Origin: Mucilaginibacter sp.
Lineage (GTDB): Bacteria; Bacteroidota; Bacteroidia; Sphingobacteriales; Sphingobacteriaceae
Length of the DNA stretch: 42,917 bases
Direction of reading: 5' to 3'
Assembly (NCBI GenBank): GCA_028288305.1
Contig: JAQBOA010000101.1
Location: 1-42,917 of the forward strand
Part shown: piece after piece, positions 1-8,300 of the stretch
Layout of the letters: every line of letters starts with the position of its first letter
Numbering within the stretch: the stretch's first letter is position 1
Program-made: the position numbers and the translations under genes
Notes under the pieces: model-generated
What the model was told of the DNA's origin: nothing
What the model saw: the letters and a program-made list of their open reading frames with translations, nothing else
Databases searched by the model: none

Positions 1-1150
1 ATTCTTGTCCGAAAAGTCAGCTGAGGCATAGGCATCCGTAAGCACATCTCCGCTAACCCGGTTGTCGCCCAATGTCATTGCCGAAGCTGTTGTCTTCCCG
101 TCGTACACCTTCGTGCCGCCGCTTGCGGTTATGGTCAGCAGCGCCTGGGTAATGTCTGCCAGCGAGGTTGCTGAAGTGTTATAGCTGTAGTTGCCTGCGT
201 CTGCTCCTGTGATGGTGATGCCCGTTGTAGTCACTGTCTTGCCGGTGCCTGCATTCTTGTCTGAAAAGTCAGCTGAGGCATAGGCATCCGTGAGTGCATC
301 CCCGCTTACTCGGTTGTCGCCCAATGTCATGGCCGAAGCTGTGGTTTTCCCGCCATACACCTTAGTGCCGCCACTCGCGGTTATGGTCAGCTGCGCCTGG
401 GTAATATCGGCCAGCGAGGTCGCTGTTGCATTATAGATGTAGTTAGCTGCATCCGTGCCGGTCACGGTGATGCCGCTGGTAGTTACTGTCTTGCCGGTAG
501 CAACGTTTTTGTCTGCAAAAGCCGCTGCAGTATAAGCATCTGTAAGCACATCCCCGCTTACACGGTTATCGCCCAATGTCATGGCCGAGGCCGTTGTTTT
601 CCCGTCATATACCTTAGTGCCGCCGCTTGCGGTTATGGTCAGCTGCGCCTGGGTAATACTGGCTGTAGTGCTGGCTGCTGTGTTAAAGGAATAATTGACG
701 GCATCCGTACCGCTAATCGTAATACCTGTTACACTCACAGGCTTATTATTGCCTGCGTTTTTGTCTGCAAAGGATGCTGAAGTATAGGCGTCGAGAATAT
801 TGTCGCTGCTTATTTTGTTATCGCTCAGGTTCACCGTGGCGGCTGTTGTGCCGTCATAGGCCCTATCGATCCCTGCAGCGGTCACTGTTAGCGCCTTCTG
901 GCTGATGCTGGCTGTCGTGTTAGCAGTGGTATTACCTAGGGTATAGTTCCCTGAAACACCGCCGTTTATCGAAATTCCCGATACACTTACCGGCTTATTA
1001 TTGCCTGCATTTTTATTATCGGTAAAGATAGCCGTAGTATAGGCCTCAGTGAACACATCACCGCTTATACGGTTATCTCCCAGCGTAATCAATGCCGAGG
1101 TAGTCCCGTCATAAATCTTATTGCCACCTGTGGCTGTTACCGTTAGTGGC
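1..1150 (-). repeat. Tandem 252-bp repeats inside the YDG protein gene
   Basis: Units start near 1, 253 and 505, with more divergent units at about 757 and 1010. Units 1 and 2 differ at only a small fraction of positions. Each unit encodes one 84-residue YDG domain, so recombination between units would add or remove whole domains without shifting frame. Confidence 0.85.
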
Positions 1151-4100
1151 GCCTTGTTAACTATGATATTTCCTGAGACATAGCTGATAGTATAATTGCT
1201 TGCCGTAAAAGTTCCCCCGGTTGCCAATGAGGGGGTCAACGATCCATTGTAAGGAGATAACGCCACTGAAGCATTTGTCGCGGCCCCCGTTCCGTAAGTG
1301 ATAGTTACGCTGCTAATCGTTTCACCATTTTGCAGGCCGGTTGGAGTAAAGGCGGCCGATCCAGCTCCGCCCGTTAAAGCAGTGCCGTAGGTTTTGGTGA
1401 CACTATTAGCCGTAATGGTCAGCGTTGCTGGGTTTATATTTGCTGTTAAAAGGGTAGGTTGTGTCAAAGTATAATTACCTGACGCTGATCCGTTGATGCT
1501 GTATCCGTTTACCGTCACTATCTTGCTATTACCGATTAAGGCATCCGGGAACACTGCCAATGGCGTTCCATTTAAAGTCACACCAGAGTTATCTGATCCC
1601 ATTACTCCACTTAATGCTGCTGTGCCCGTTAAGGTTGCTGTTGTGGTTCCGTCATACGTTTTATTGTTGGCTGTTATACCTGTTACCGTTATAGGTTTTG
1701 CGGTAATATTTGCCGTTAAGCCGGTAGGTTGTGTCAAAGAGTAGTTGCCTGACACCGTACCGCTGATGCTATATCCTGTTACCATTACTGGTTTGCCGGT
1801 ACCGACTAATACATCTGAGAATGTCGCGGATGGCGTTCCACCTAAAGTTACATTTGACACATCAGCCGCAAGTACACCGTTTAATACAGCGGTGCCTGCT
1901 AAGGTTGCGATTGTAGTTTTATCATACGTCTTATTGTTGGCGGTAATTCCGGTTATCGTTAAGGCTTTGGGAGTGATGTTTGCAGTTAAACCGGTAGGTT
2001 GTGTCAAAGAGTAGTTGCCTGAGGCTGTGCCGTTGATACTATATCCGGATACTGTAACCGGCTTGCCCGTTGCTACAGACGCAGTTGAAAATACCGCAGA
2101 TGGTGTTCCGCCCAGAGTTAAATTGAAGGCATCTGCCGTAACCACTCCGTTTAAAACAGCGGTACCAGTTAAACTTGCTGTATTATTTCCATCGTACGTC
2201 TTATTGATCACTGATATCCCGGTTATTGTTAAGCTTTTTGCAGAAATATTTGCTGTTAAACCGGTAGGTTGTGTTAAAGAGTAGTTACCTGAGGCTGCTC
2301 CGCTGATAGTGTATCCCAATACTGTCACTGGCTTACCGATACCAATTAAAGCATCAAAGAATACTGCCGATGGCGTTCCGCCTAAGGTTACTACATCACC
2401 GCTAATCACTCCGCTTAATAAGGCGGTGCCGGTTAAGGTTGCAGATGTGGTTCCATCATATATTTTATTGACCGCTGATACCCCGGTTATTGTTAAGGCT
2501 TTGGCAGAAATATTTGCTGTTAAGCCGATAGGTTGTGTCAAAGTATAGTTGCCAGAGGCTGCTCCGCTGATAGTGTATCCCGATACTGTTAACTGCTTGC
2601 TGGTACCAACTAAAGCATCAGAAAACACTGCCGATGGCGTTCCGCCTAAGGTTACCACATCACCACTAATCGCTCCACTTAATAAGGCTGTGCCGGTTAA
2701 GGTTGCAGATATGGTCCCATCATATGTTTTATTGACTGCTGTAATTCCGGTTATCGCCAAAACTTTTGCAGTAATATTTGCCGTTAAGCCGATAGGTTGT
2801 GTCAAAGAGTAGTTGGTTGAGGCTGATCCGCTGATGCTGTATCCGGTTACCGTTACTGGCTTGCCCGTGCCAACAGCCACAGTTGAAAATGTTGCTGATG
2901 GCGTTCCACCTAAGGTTACATTGGAGATATCCGCTGTAAGCACTCCGCTCAAAGCGGGTGTTCCTGTTAAACTTGCTGTGGTGGTTCCATCATACATTTT
3001 ATTGACCGCTGATACCCCGGTTATTGTTAGGGCTTTGACTGTTATGCTTGCTGTTAAGCCAGTAGGTTGTGTTAAAGTATAATTACCTGCTGCGGTTCCG
3101 CTTAATGTACTGGTTGATGTAACTGCGATATTATTACCAACGTTCGGAGTAGCAAAAGTTCCTGTAGCATTAAGTATTACATTGGGAACATCGGCTGTAA
3201 GTACTCCGGTAAGCGTTCCGGTTACAACCGCTGTTGCTGTTCCGTCATAAAATTTGCCGGTTGCTGCAGGATTAGTAAGTGTTAAGGCTTTTGGAGTAAT
3301 ATTCGCTGTTAAACTGGTAGGCTGTGTTAAGGAATAGTTGGCTTGCTGTGCTCCACCTAGTGTACTGGTTGATGTGACAGCTATACTATTCGCAACAGAT
3401 AAACTCGCAAAAGTCCCTGTACCGGTTAAGGTTACTACATCGCCTGAAAACACACCGTTAAGTGTTCCCGTAATAGCGGCTGTGTTTGTTCCGTCATAGG
3501 CCTTGCTGGTTGCTGCTGCGTTGCTAAGGGTTAAAAAAGCCGTAGCAACTGTGAAATTACTGGCAGGGCTAGTGCTTGTTTTGAAATTAATATCTCCACC
3601 AAATGTTGCTGATACTGGGACAACAGTATTAGCATTAATACGGCTACCCGATGTACCGGTTGTGGTTAAATTAACAATTATAAATGCAGTACCCGTTCCG
3701 TCAGTCGTAGCTGTTTGTGACTGTGCCGTCCCATTAAATGTAAAAGTAATAGGCTCATTAGAAACAGCAGCCCCACCACTAGTTTGTGTTAAAGTAGCGA
3801 TAAGCTTAACAGTTCCACCATACGCTATAGCTCCGCCAGTTATTGCGGGTACAGCTGTTATAGCCATTTTGGTATTGGCTGCATCCGTAAAAATTTCCTG
3901 TGCGGTCAATCCCGAACTCACCCCTACGGCGGTCAACTGAAGTGTTGCCCCCAATTCATCGTCATCAATCGGCACTACCCAAGTTGAGCTTATGTTTCCG
4001 CTGGCATCGGCTGCTACAGTCCATGGCTGGTGCGCCGCGACGGTGAGATTGTCCCCAACTGTACCATAATGCAGTATCTGCAAGGTAACGGTTTCATTAG

Positions 4101-4287
4101 CCGTAAAACCCGAACCGGTAATATACACGGTTGATCCGGGTGCATAATCCAACTGATCAGTTTGAACTGATGCCTGCGTTGTTTGCGAAAACACGTGCGG
4201 TGAAACAAAAAAAAGAAAACAGAAGATCATTATTGCCTTCGCGGCAAATAAACACCTGAGAAATGCGTAGGGTAAATTCTTTTCCAT
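1..4287 (-). CDS. Secreted YDG/MBG-repeat protein, C-terminus outside window
   Basis: Read on the minus strand from the ATG at 4287, the frame stays open to base 1 (1429 codons, no stop), so the gene is cut at its 3' end. Residues 1-34 form a signal peptide (basic start, hydrophobic IMIFCFLFFV, cleavage near FSQ). Residues 37-255 are a beta-rich, Thr/Gly-rich region. From about residue 265 there are about eight YDG-type repeats (KxYDGT...GNYTLTQPT) spaced 250-270 bp, one MBG-type unit (VTKTYGT, near 1395) and five more YDG units (KVYDGKTT...LGDNRVSGD) near 1107, 852, 601, 351 and 100. The last units have a strict 252-bp (84-residue) period and are nearly identical in DNA. In Bacteroidota such proteins are usually large, exported and cell-surface; adhesion is inference. 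One unit reads YGG instead of YDG. No C-terminal sorting domain can be seen because the end is missing. Confidence 0.9.
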   Translation of the reverse strand, partial: MEKNLPYAFLRCLFAAKAIMIFCFLFFVSPHVFSQTTQASVQTDQLDYAPGSTVYITGSGFTANETVTLQILHYGTVGDNLTVAAHQPWTVAADASGNISSTWVVPIDDDELGATLQLTAVGVSSGLTAQEIFTDAANTKMAITAVPAITGGAIAYGGTVKLIATLTQTSGGAAVSNEPITFTFNGTAQSQTATTDGTGTAFIIVNLTTTGTSGSRINANTVVPVSATFGGDINFKTSTSPASNFTVATAFLTLSNAAATSKAYDGTNTAAITGTLNGVFSGDVVTLTGTGTFASLSVANSIAVTSTSTLGGAQQANYSLTQPTSLTANITPKALTLTNPAATGKFYDGTATAVVTGTLTGVLTADVPNVILNATGTFATPNVGNNIAVTSTSTLSGTAAGNYTLTQPTGLTASITVKALTITGVSAVNKMYDGTTTASLTGTPALSGVLTADISNVTLGGTPSATFSTVAVGTGKPVTVTGYSISGSASTNYSLTQPIGLTANITAKVLAITGITAVNKTYDGTISATLTGTALLSGAISGDVVTLGGTPSAVFSDALVGTSKQLTVSGYTISGAASGNYTLTQPIGLTANISAKALTITGVSAVNKIYDGTTSATLTGTALLSGVISGDVVTLGGTPSAVFFDALIGIGKPVTVLGYTISGAASGNYSLTQPTGLTANISAKSLTITGISVINKTYDGNNTASLTGTAVLNGVVTADAFNLTLGGTPSAVFSTASVATGKPVTVSGYSINGTASGNYSLTQPTGLTANITPKALTITGITANNKTYDKTTIATLAGTAVLNGVLAADVSNVTLGGTPSATFSDVLVGTGKPVMVTGYSISGTVSGNYSLTQPTGLTANITAKPITVTGITANNKTYDGTTTATLTGTAALSGVMGSDNSGVTLNGTPLAVFPDALIGNSKIVTVNGYSINGSASGNYTLTQPTLLTANINPATLTITANSVTKTYGTALTGGAGSAAFTPTGLQNGETISSVTITYGTGAATNASVALSPYNGSLTPSLATGGTFTASNYTISYVSGNIIVNKAPLTVTATGGNKIYDGTTSALITLGDNRISGDVFTEAYTTAIFTDNKNAGNNKPVSVSGISINGGVSGNYTLGNTTANTTASISQKALTVTAAGIDRAYDGTTAATVNLSDNKISSDNILDAYTSASFADKNAGNNKPVSVTGITISGTDAVNYSFNTAASTTASITQAQLTITASGGTKVYDGKTTASAMTLGDNRVSGDVLTDAYTAAAFADKNVATGKTVTTSGITVTGTDAANYIYNATATSLADITQAQLTITASGGTKVYGGKTTASAMTLGDNRVSGDALTDAYASADFSDKNAGTGKTVTTTGITITGADAGNYSYNTSATSLADITQALLTITASGGTKVYDGKTTASAMTLGDNRVSGDVLTDAYASADFSDKN

Positions 4288-4930
4288 ATTATAAGTTATA
4301 AGGTTTGAGTTCGGTAAGAATGTTTAAAATTTAAAAACTCCTTAACTATTAAAATTCAAACCTTTACTTATAATACATTTACAATTACAAGAACAGATAC
4401 TTTGGTAAGCCGATACTATTGAATTACAAAATCCAATAGCACAAGGGTTTAATACTAATAGCCATAGGAAAATAATTATCTCCAATAACCATGCACTAAA
4501 ATCTGATATTCATTTTATTTATCAGATTTTTATTGATACCCATGCACTTACAGTATTTATTAACTTAAAATTTATTTGCATTTTAACTTAAAGCCTGTGT
4601 CTAATATTTAAAAGCAATATTTTTAGGTTACACAGTCATTTTTCCTTGTTTGGAAAATATCAAGCTGATTACTTTATATTATTCGAGGTATTAAACTCAT
4701 TATCAATTGGGGTAACAAACTCCTCTAATTGAGTAAAAATTTATCCATAACCGAGGAATTGATTTTTATTTTTTCCCACCTGCTGTCCAAATAATTACAG
4801 GTAATCTGTTATTTATAATTAAAATCGCTTTTATTAATACTTAAAATTTAGTTTACAGAGAAAAGTATAAATGCGAAGGAAGGGTGAGTTGGGATTATTA
4901 ACAGACTTAAGACACAGGACTTAAAAAAAG
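4288..4930. other. Long AT-rich intergenic region upstream of the repeat protein
   Basis: No convincing gene is seen on either strand. The stretch is AT-rich and carries one perfect hairpin (4499-4529) flanked by two copies of CCATGCACT. It should contain the promoter of the minus-strand repeat protein, but no clear TAnnTTTG box was found close to its start. Confidence 0.5.
4499..4529. terminator. 10-bp perfect hairpin, possible terminator
   Basis: AAATCTGATA (4499-4508) and TATCAGATTT (4520-4529) form a perfect stem around an 11-base loop, followed on the plus strand by T-rich sequence. It lies between the tRNA-like gene and the repeat protein and could isolate the two minus-strand transcripts. 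No protein gene ends at it. Confidence 0.35.
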
Positions 4931-5001
4931 ACGTCGCGGGCAGATTCGAACTGCCGTAAGGGGTTTTGCAGACTCCCACCTATCCTCTCGGTCACGCGAC
5001 T
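4931..5001 (-). tRNA. Divergent or degenerate tRNA-Cys (anticodon GCA)
   Basis: A 71-nt cloverleaf on the minus strand with anticodon loop CTGCAAA (GCA), T-arm GGCAG-TTCGAAT-CTGCC and a D-arm with GG in the loop. Base 73 is T and no CCA is encoded, as in the intact tRNA-Cys at 18510-18580. Two pairs are broken: A1 faces G72, and in the anticodon stem GGAGT faces ACCCC, leaving an A-C mismatch at the middle pair. A T7 run follows directly. The gene lies 45 nt after a SAM-I riboswitch on the same strand. It is either a decaying second copy or a specialised tRNA-like RNA; the mismatches favour decay, but the intact T-arm and loops argue that this is recent or selected. Confidence 0.7.
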
Positions 5002-5046
5002 TTAAAAAAACTATTTAATCACTTATCAGACCGGAGGGTGGGTAAA

Positions 5047-5227
5047 CCTATCTTTCCCCGTAAATGGAGAAGGAGTTAGCACCTTTTACTAAGTCTTAAG
5101 TCGGAAGTCTTGAGTCTTAAGTAAGAAAAATTTATTTTCTGACTTTTGACTTGCGACTAAACACTTTGGACTTACCACAGGTTGCTAAGACTTCACAGGG
5201 CCTTTTCCCTCAGTCTTTCTGGATAAG
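5047..5227 (-). promoter_or_regulatory. SAM-I (S-box) riboswitch aptamer
   Basis: On the minus strand the conserved S-box parts appear in order. P1 is CTTATC (5227-5222) with GATAGG (5052-5047). Then come CAGAAAGACTGAGGG, AAGGCCCTGTGAAGTCTT and GCAACC, then GGTGCTAACTCC and GGGGAAAGATAGG. Known family: binds S-adenosylmethionine and usually controls methionine or SAM genes. It is long (181 nt) because the P3 stem carries an extra inverted AAGTC-word hairpin (about 5087-5178). Downstream, TCTGATAAG (complement at 5022-5030) could pair with the 5' P1 strand CTTATCCAGA and so compete with P1, as an expression platform would. No methionine gene follows: the next element is the tRNA-Cys-like gene. 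Confidence 0.88.
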
Positions 5228-5255
5228 CAAATATTATAAAGAACGATTGTTGATG

Positions 5256-5263
5256 CAAACATA
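5256..5263 (-). promoter_or_regulatory. Bacteroidota -7 box for the riboswitch transcript
   Basis: The minus strand reads TATGTTTG, an exact TAnnTTTG match, about 29 nt before the aptamer's first base. A start near 5250 would include the whole P1 stem. A second, weaker candidate TAATATTTG (5228-5236) would start transcription inside P1 and is less likely. No strong -33 TTTG was seen. Confidence 0.45.
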
Positions 5264-5353
5264 TGCATTAAAACTATTATTCCTATAGATTTAATAGATT
5301 ATTTTAAACGCACATTGCAACTACTTGTTTATTAGATAAATAAATTGTGTTTA

Positions 5354-5388
5354 TAGATTTGACAATTTTCAAAAAGTTGTCAAATCTA
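5354..5388 (-). terminator. Terminator hairpin of the NRPS-like gene
   Basis: A 12-bp perfect stem TAGATTTGACAA / TTGTCAAATCTA with an 11-base loop lies 6 bp after the stop codon of the minus-strand NRPS-like gene. The downstream tract is AT-rich rather than a pure T-run. Confidence 0.65.
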
Positions 5389-5393
5389 AACCG

Positions 5394-8300
5394 TCAAGCA
5401 GGCTTAACCGGGCTGCCGGTCCAATCCGTTCCTGGAGACAATCGCTCACCTTTCATTACCAATGATAATGCTTCAATATGGGTGTCATCACCCAGTTCAC
5501 TGTCATATAAAATAATAGTGCCTGCTCCAATGCTGGATCGTGCCCCTATTTTTACCGATCCAACTTTCATTACACGGTCTTCAAATAGGTGAGTTTGTGG
5601 CCCGCAATCAACATTCAATGCGGCGTCATCACAAATGGTTACCATATCAAACTCAGTAATATCAGTGGTGTTCATAAACACCCGCTTACCTGTTTTTACC
5701 CCAAGAACACGCATTAAAATGGGCAGCCAGGGTGTACCCTGTAAATATTCAAGCAAAAACGGGATAGACAAGGCTTCATATGTAGAAGTAATACCCTCGC
5801 TCCGCCAAACATTCCAGCTCCACATCGGCCTTTGTTTGGGTTTATATTTACCAATAAAAGCCCATTTTAACAAAACTGTAAGTAAGAACGCTGGAATACC
5901 CATAAAAAACAGGTAATAGAATGGGAAATATAAGATGATCTTCCATAAAGGTTCATCTATCAGCAGATCATGCCCATAGGCTATAAAGAGAATGGAAAAG
6001 CAAATAATTGCACTTTCAGGCAGGATGATCCGTATAAATTCTATAATACCACGCGCTACTTTTCGCCTCTTTTTTGGATGTATCGTTAATTCGGGTGGGA
6101 AAGGATGACTTTCCTGCCTGCGGGGCAAAGGGATAGCCGGTGAACCAAACCAATCTTTTGCTTTATTTGCTGACATTTGTTTTTCATCTGGTGGGATTGA
6201 CAAAACACCGATCAGCATATTGCCAGCAAGATGGTACCCTTGAGGAATCAACGCGCTGTTGCCTACAAAACTATTACTATCAATAGTGGTTTTACTGAGG
6301 ATCAATTGCTGGGCACGAACATCGGCTTCTCCAAGAGTAACGGCATCTGCAACGAAAGCCCCATCACCAATTTCCAATAAGGGATGGGTAACATTACTGG
6401 CTGTTGATATTTCGGTATCCTTCCCTATCTTCGCTCCTAAGGCCCTAAAAAAACCGGCTACATAAACTGTAGCATAAATGGGGTGCATAACGATCAGACT
6501 TAATGACATAAGCTGATCAGCAAACCATTTTCGCACATAAAACATGCTGTATATAGGATATATCCCTGGTTTTATACCACGTTGCAACCACCTCGTCAGT
6601 AAAATTGTTTCAGCTGCAAAAAGAACAATATAAACAAGTGCCAGGAAAGGCGCCCCTATCAGGTAAGTAAAATTGTAATCTGCAGCAGCATTGTCCAGTT
6701 TATTAATAGTAATGATAGTTGGAAGCAGCGGTAATAAAATAATAAACGGAAAAATAAGGATCGACAAAATAAAAATCGTTTTGTATTTTCTCCTTGTAAT
6801 GGTGGATACAAAAAGGGGTTGTGGAAGGTCTTCGATATTTTTCTTCTCTTTTAACTGTGCCGGACTACCCTGCCAAACTTCACCAGAGCCAATTGTTTTG
6901 CCTGGCTGTAAAAAGCTTAAATCCTGTAATTCGCCCCATGCTTCGATTTGGCTATCTCCCGAAATAATGGCTGTACTGCCAATATACGCATGATCACCCA
7001 GTGTTATCGGACGCAGCTTTAATAGCCCATCTTCAACAACAGCATTATTTAAATTAGTTTGCGAACTGATGCTAACATCACTTCCTATTGTAATCAAATC
7101 CTCAGCGCCAAAGCTAAAATCGCTTACCTGGGCATCGGAAGCTATTTTCATGCCAAGCAAGCGCAAGTAGACTGGGTATAAAGGCGTACCGTTAAGAAAC
7201 TGTGCAGGCAACAACCGCTGCATAGTTTTTACAAACCACCACCTGAAATAATAAGTTCCCCAAAGCGGATAATCACCGGCTTTCATTTTACCGATAACCA
7301 GCCATTTGGTGCCAATACACAAAATGGTAAAGATGGGCGGCATAAGGGAAAACAAAACCAACGAGGTAATGATGGAATAAGCCACGTTATTGGTTTCCTG
7401 GTCAATATAGTAATAGCCCAGGTAGGGTATAAATATCTGGAAAGCAAACAAGCCATAAACTACCAGCAAGGCAATAGTTTGTGCAGCCCAGCAGGTTATA
7501 TGACGCATTACAGGTACTTTGTTAAAAACGCGCTTTGCTTTCTCCTTTGTATCCTGCTTTACATTCCAAACATCAATTAAATTGCTAAGGGGACGGTTAA
7601 TATAAACATCTTTAAGCGAGGCATGTGGTAAACCGGCATCCCGCCTTAGCTGAGATACCAAACCTGCGGCTAATAGCGAATGCCCGCCCAAGTCGTCAAA
7701 AAAATCCATGGACGGATCGATGGTTTTATTCGGAAATATTTTATGCAGCACAGCCAATATCCTGTCGGGTATAGGTGCGTTAATATCCAGTGTTTCTTCA
7801 GAACTATTCGAACCGGCCATCAGCGATTCCGGTACAGGCAATGCTTTACGGTTAATTTTACCACTTGGCATGCGCGGCATTTCGGATAGCACCATGATAG
7901 TTCCCGGTACCATGTAAGAGGGAAGGGTCTTTGAAAGTTCAACCCTGAAAACGCTCTCCTCAATACAATTTAAACCTTCAGTTACCACATAGCCAACCAG
8001 TTGTTCCTGGCCGCTGCTGTCCTTTTTTACGGCAACCGCTGCTGATCTTACACCAGCAATTTCGTTCAGTTTTGATTCAATCTCACCTAATTCAATACGG
8101 TAGCCGCGCAGCTTTATCTGGTCATCAAGACGGCCGTACATATCAACGTTACCATCTTTGTTGACTACGGCAATATCACCTGTACGATACATTACTTTCC
8201 CCGGAAGCGCTGCCAATGACGCAGGCTTCGCAACAAACTTTTCTTTTGTAAGCTGCGGCAGTTTAACATAACCTGATGCAACACCCGGCCCTGTAATTAC

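Noticed and set aside
1..1150. Regular repeats that could suggest a CRISPR array
   Set aside because: The period is 252 bp, units are coding and there are no short repeats with unique spacers.
1493..3082. Row of six plus-strand open frames of about 80-89 codons
   Set aside because: They are antisense shadows of the minus-strand YDG repeats; their regular spacing copies the repeat period.
4014..4208. Minus-strand 64-codon frame
   Set aside because: It overlaps the N-terminus of the repeat protein in another frame; the long frame has the signal peptide and full continuity.
5228..5259. TTTG / TAATATTTG as the riboswitch promoter
   Set aside because: Its start point would fall inside the P1 stem; the exact TATGTTTG box further upstream fits better.
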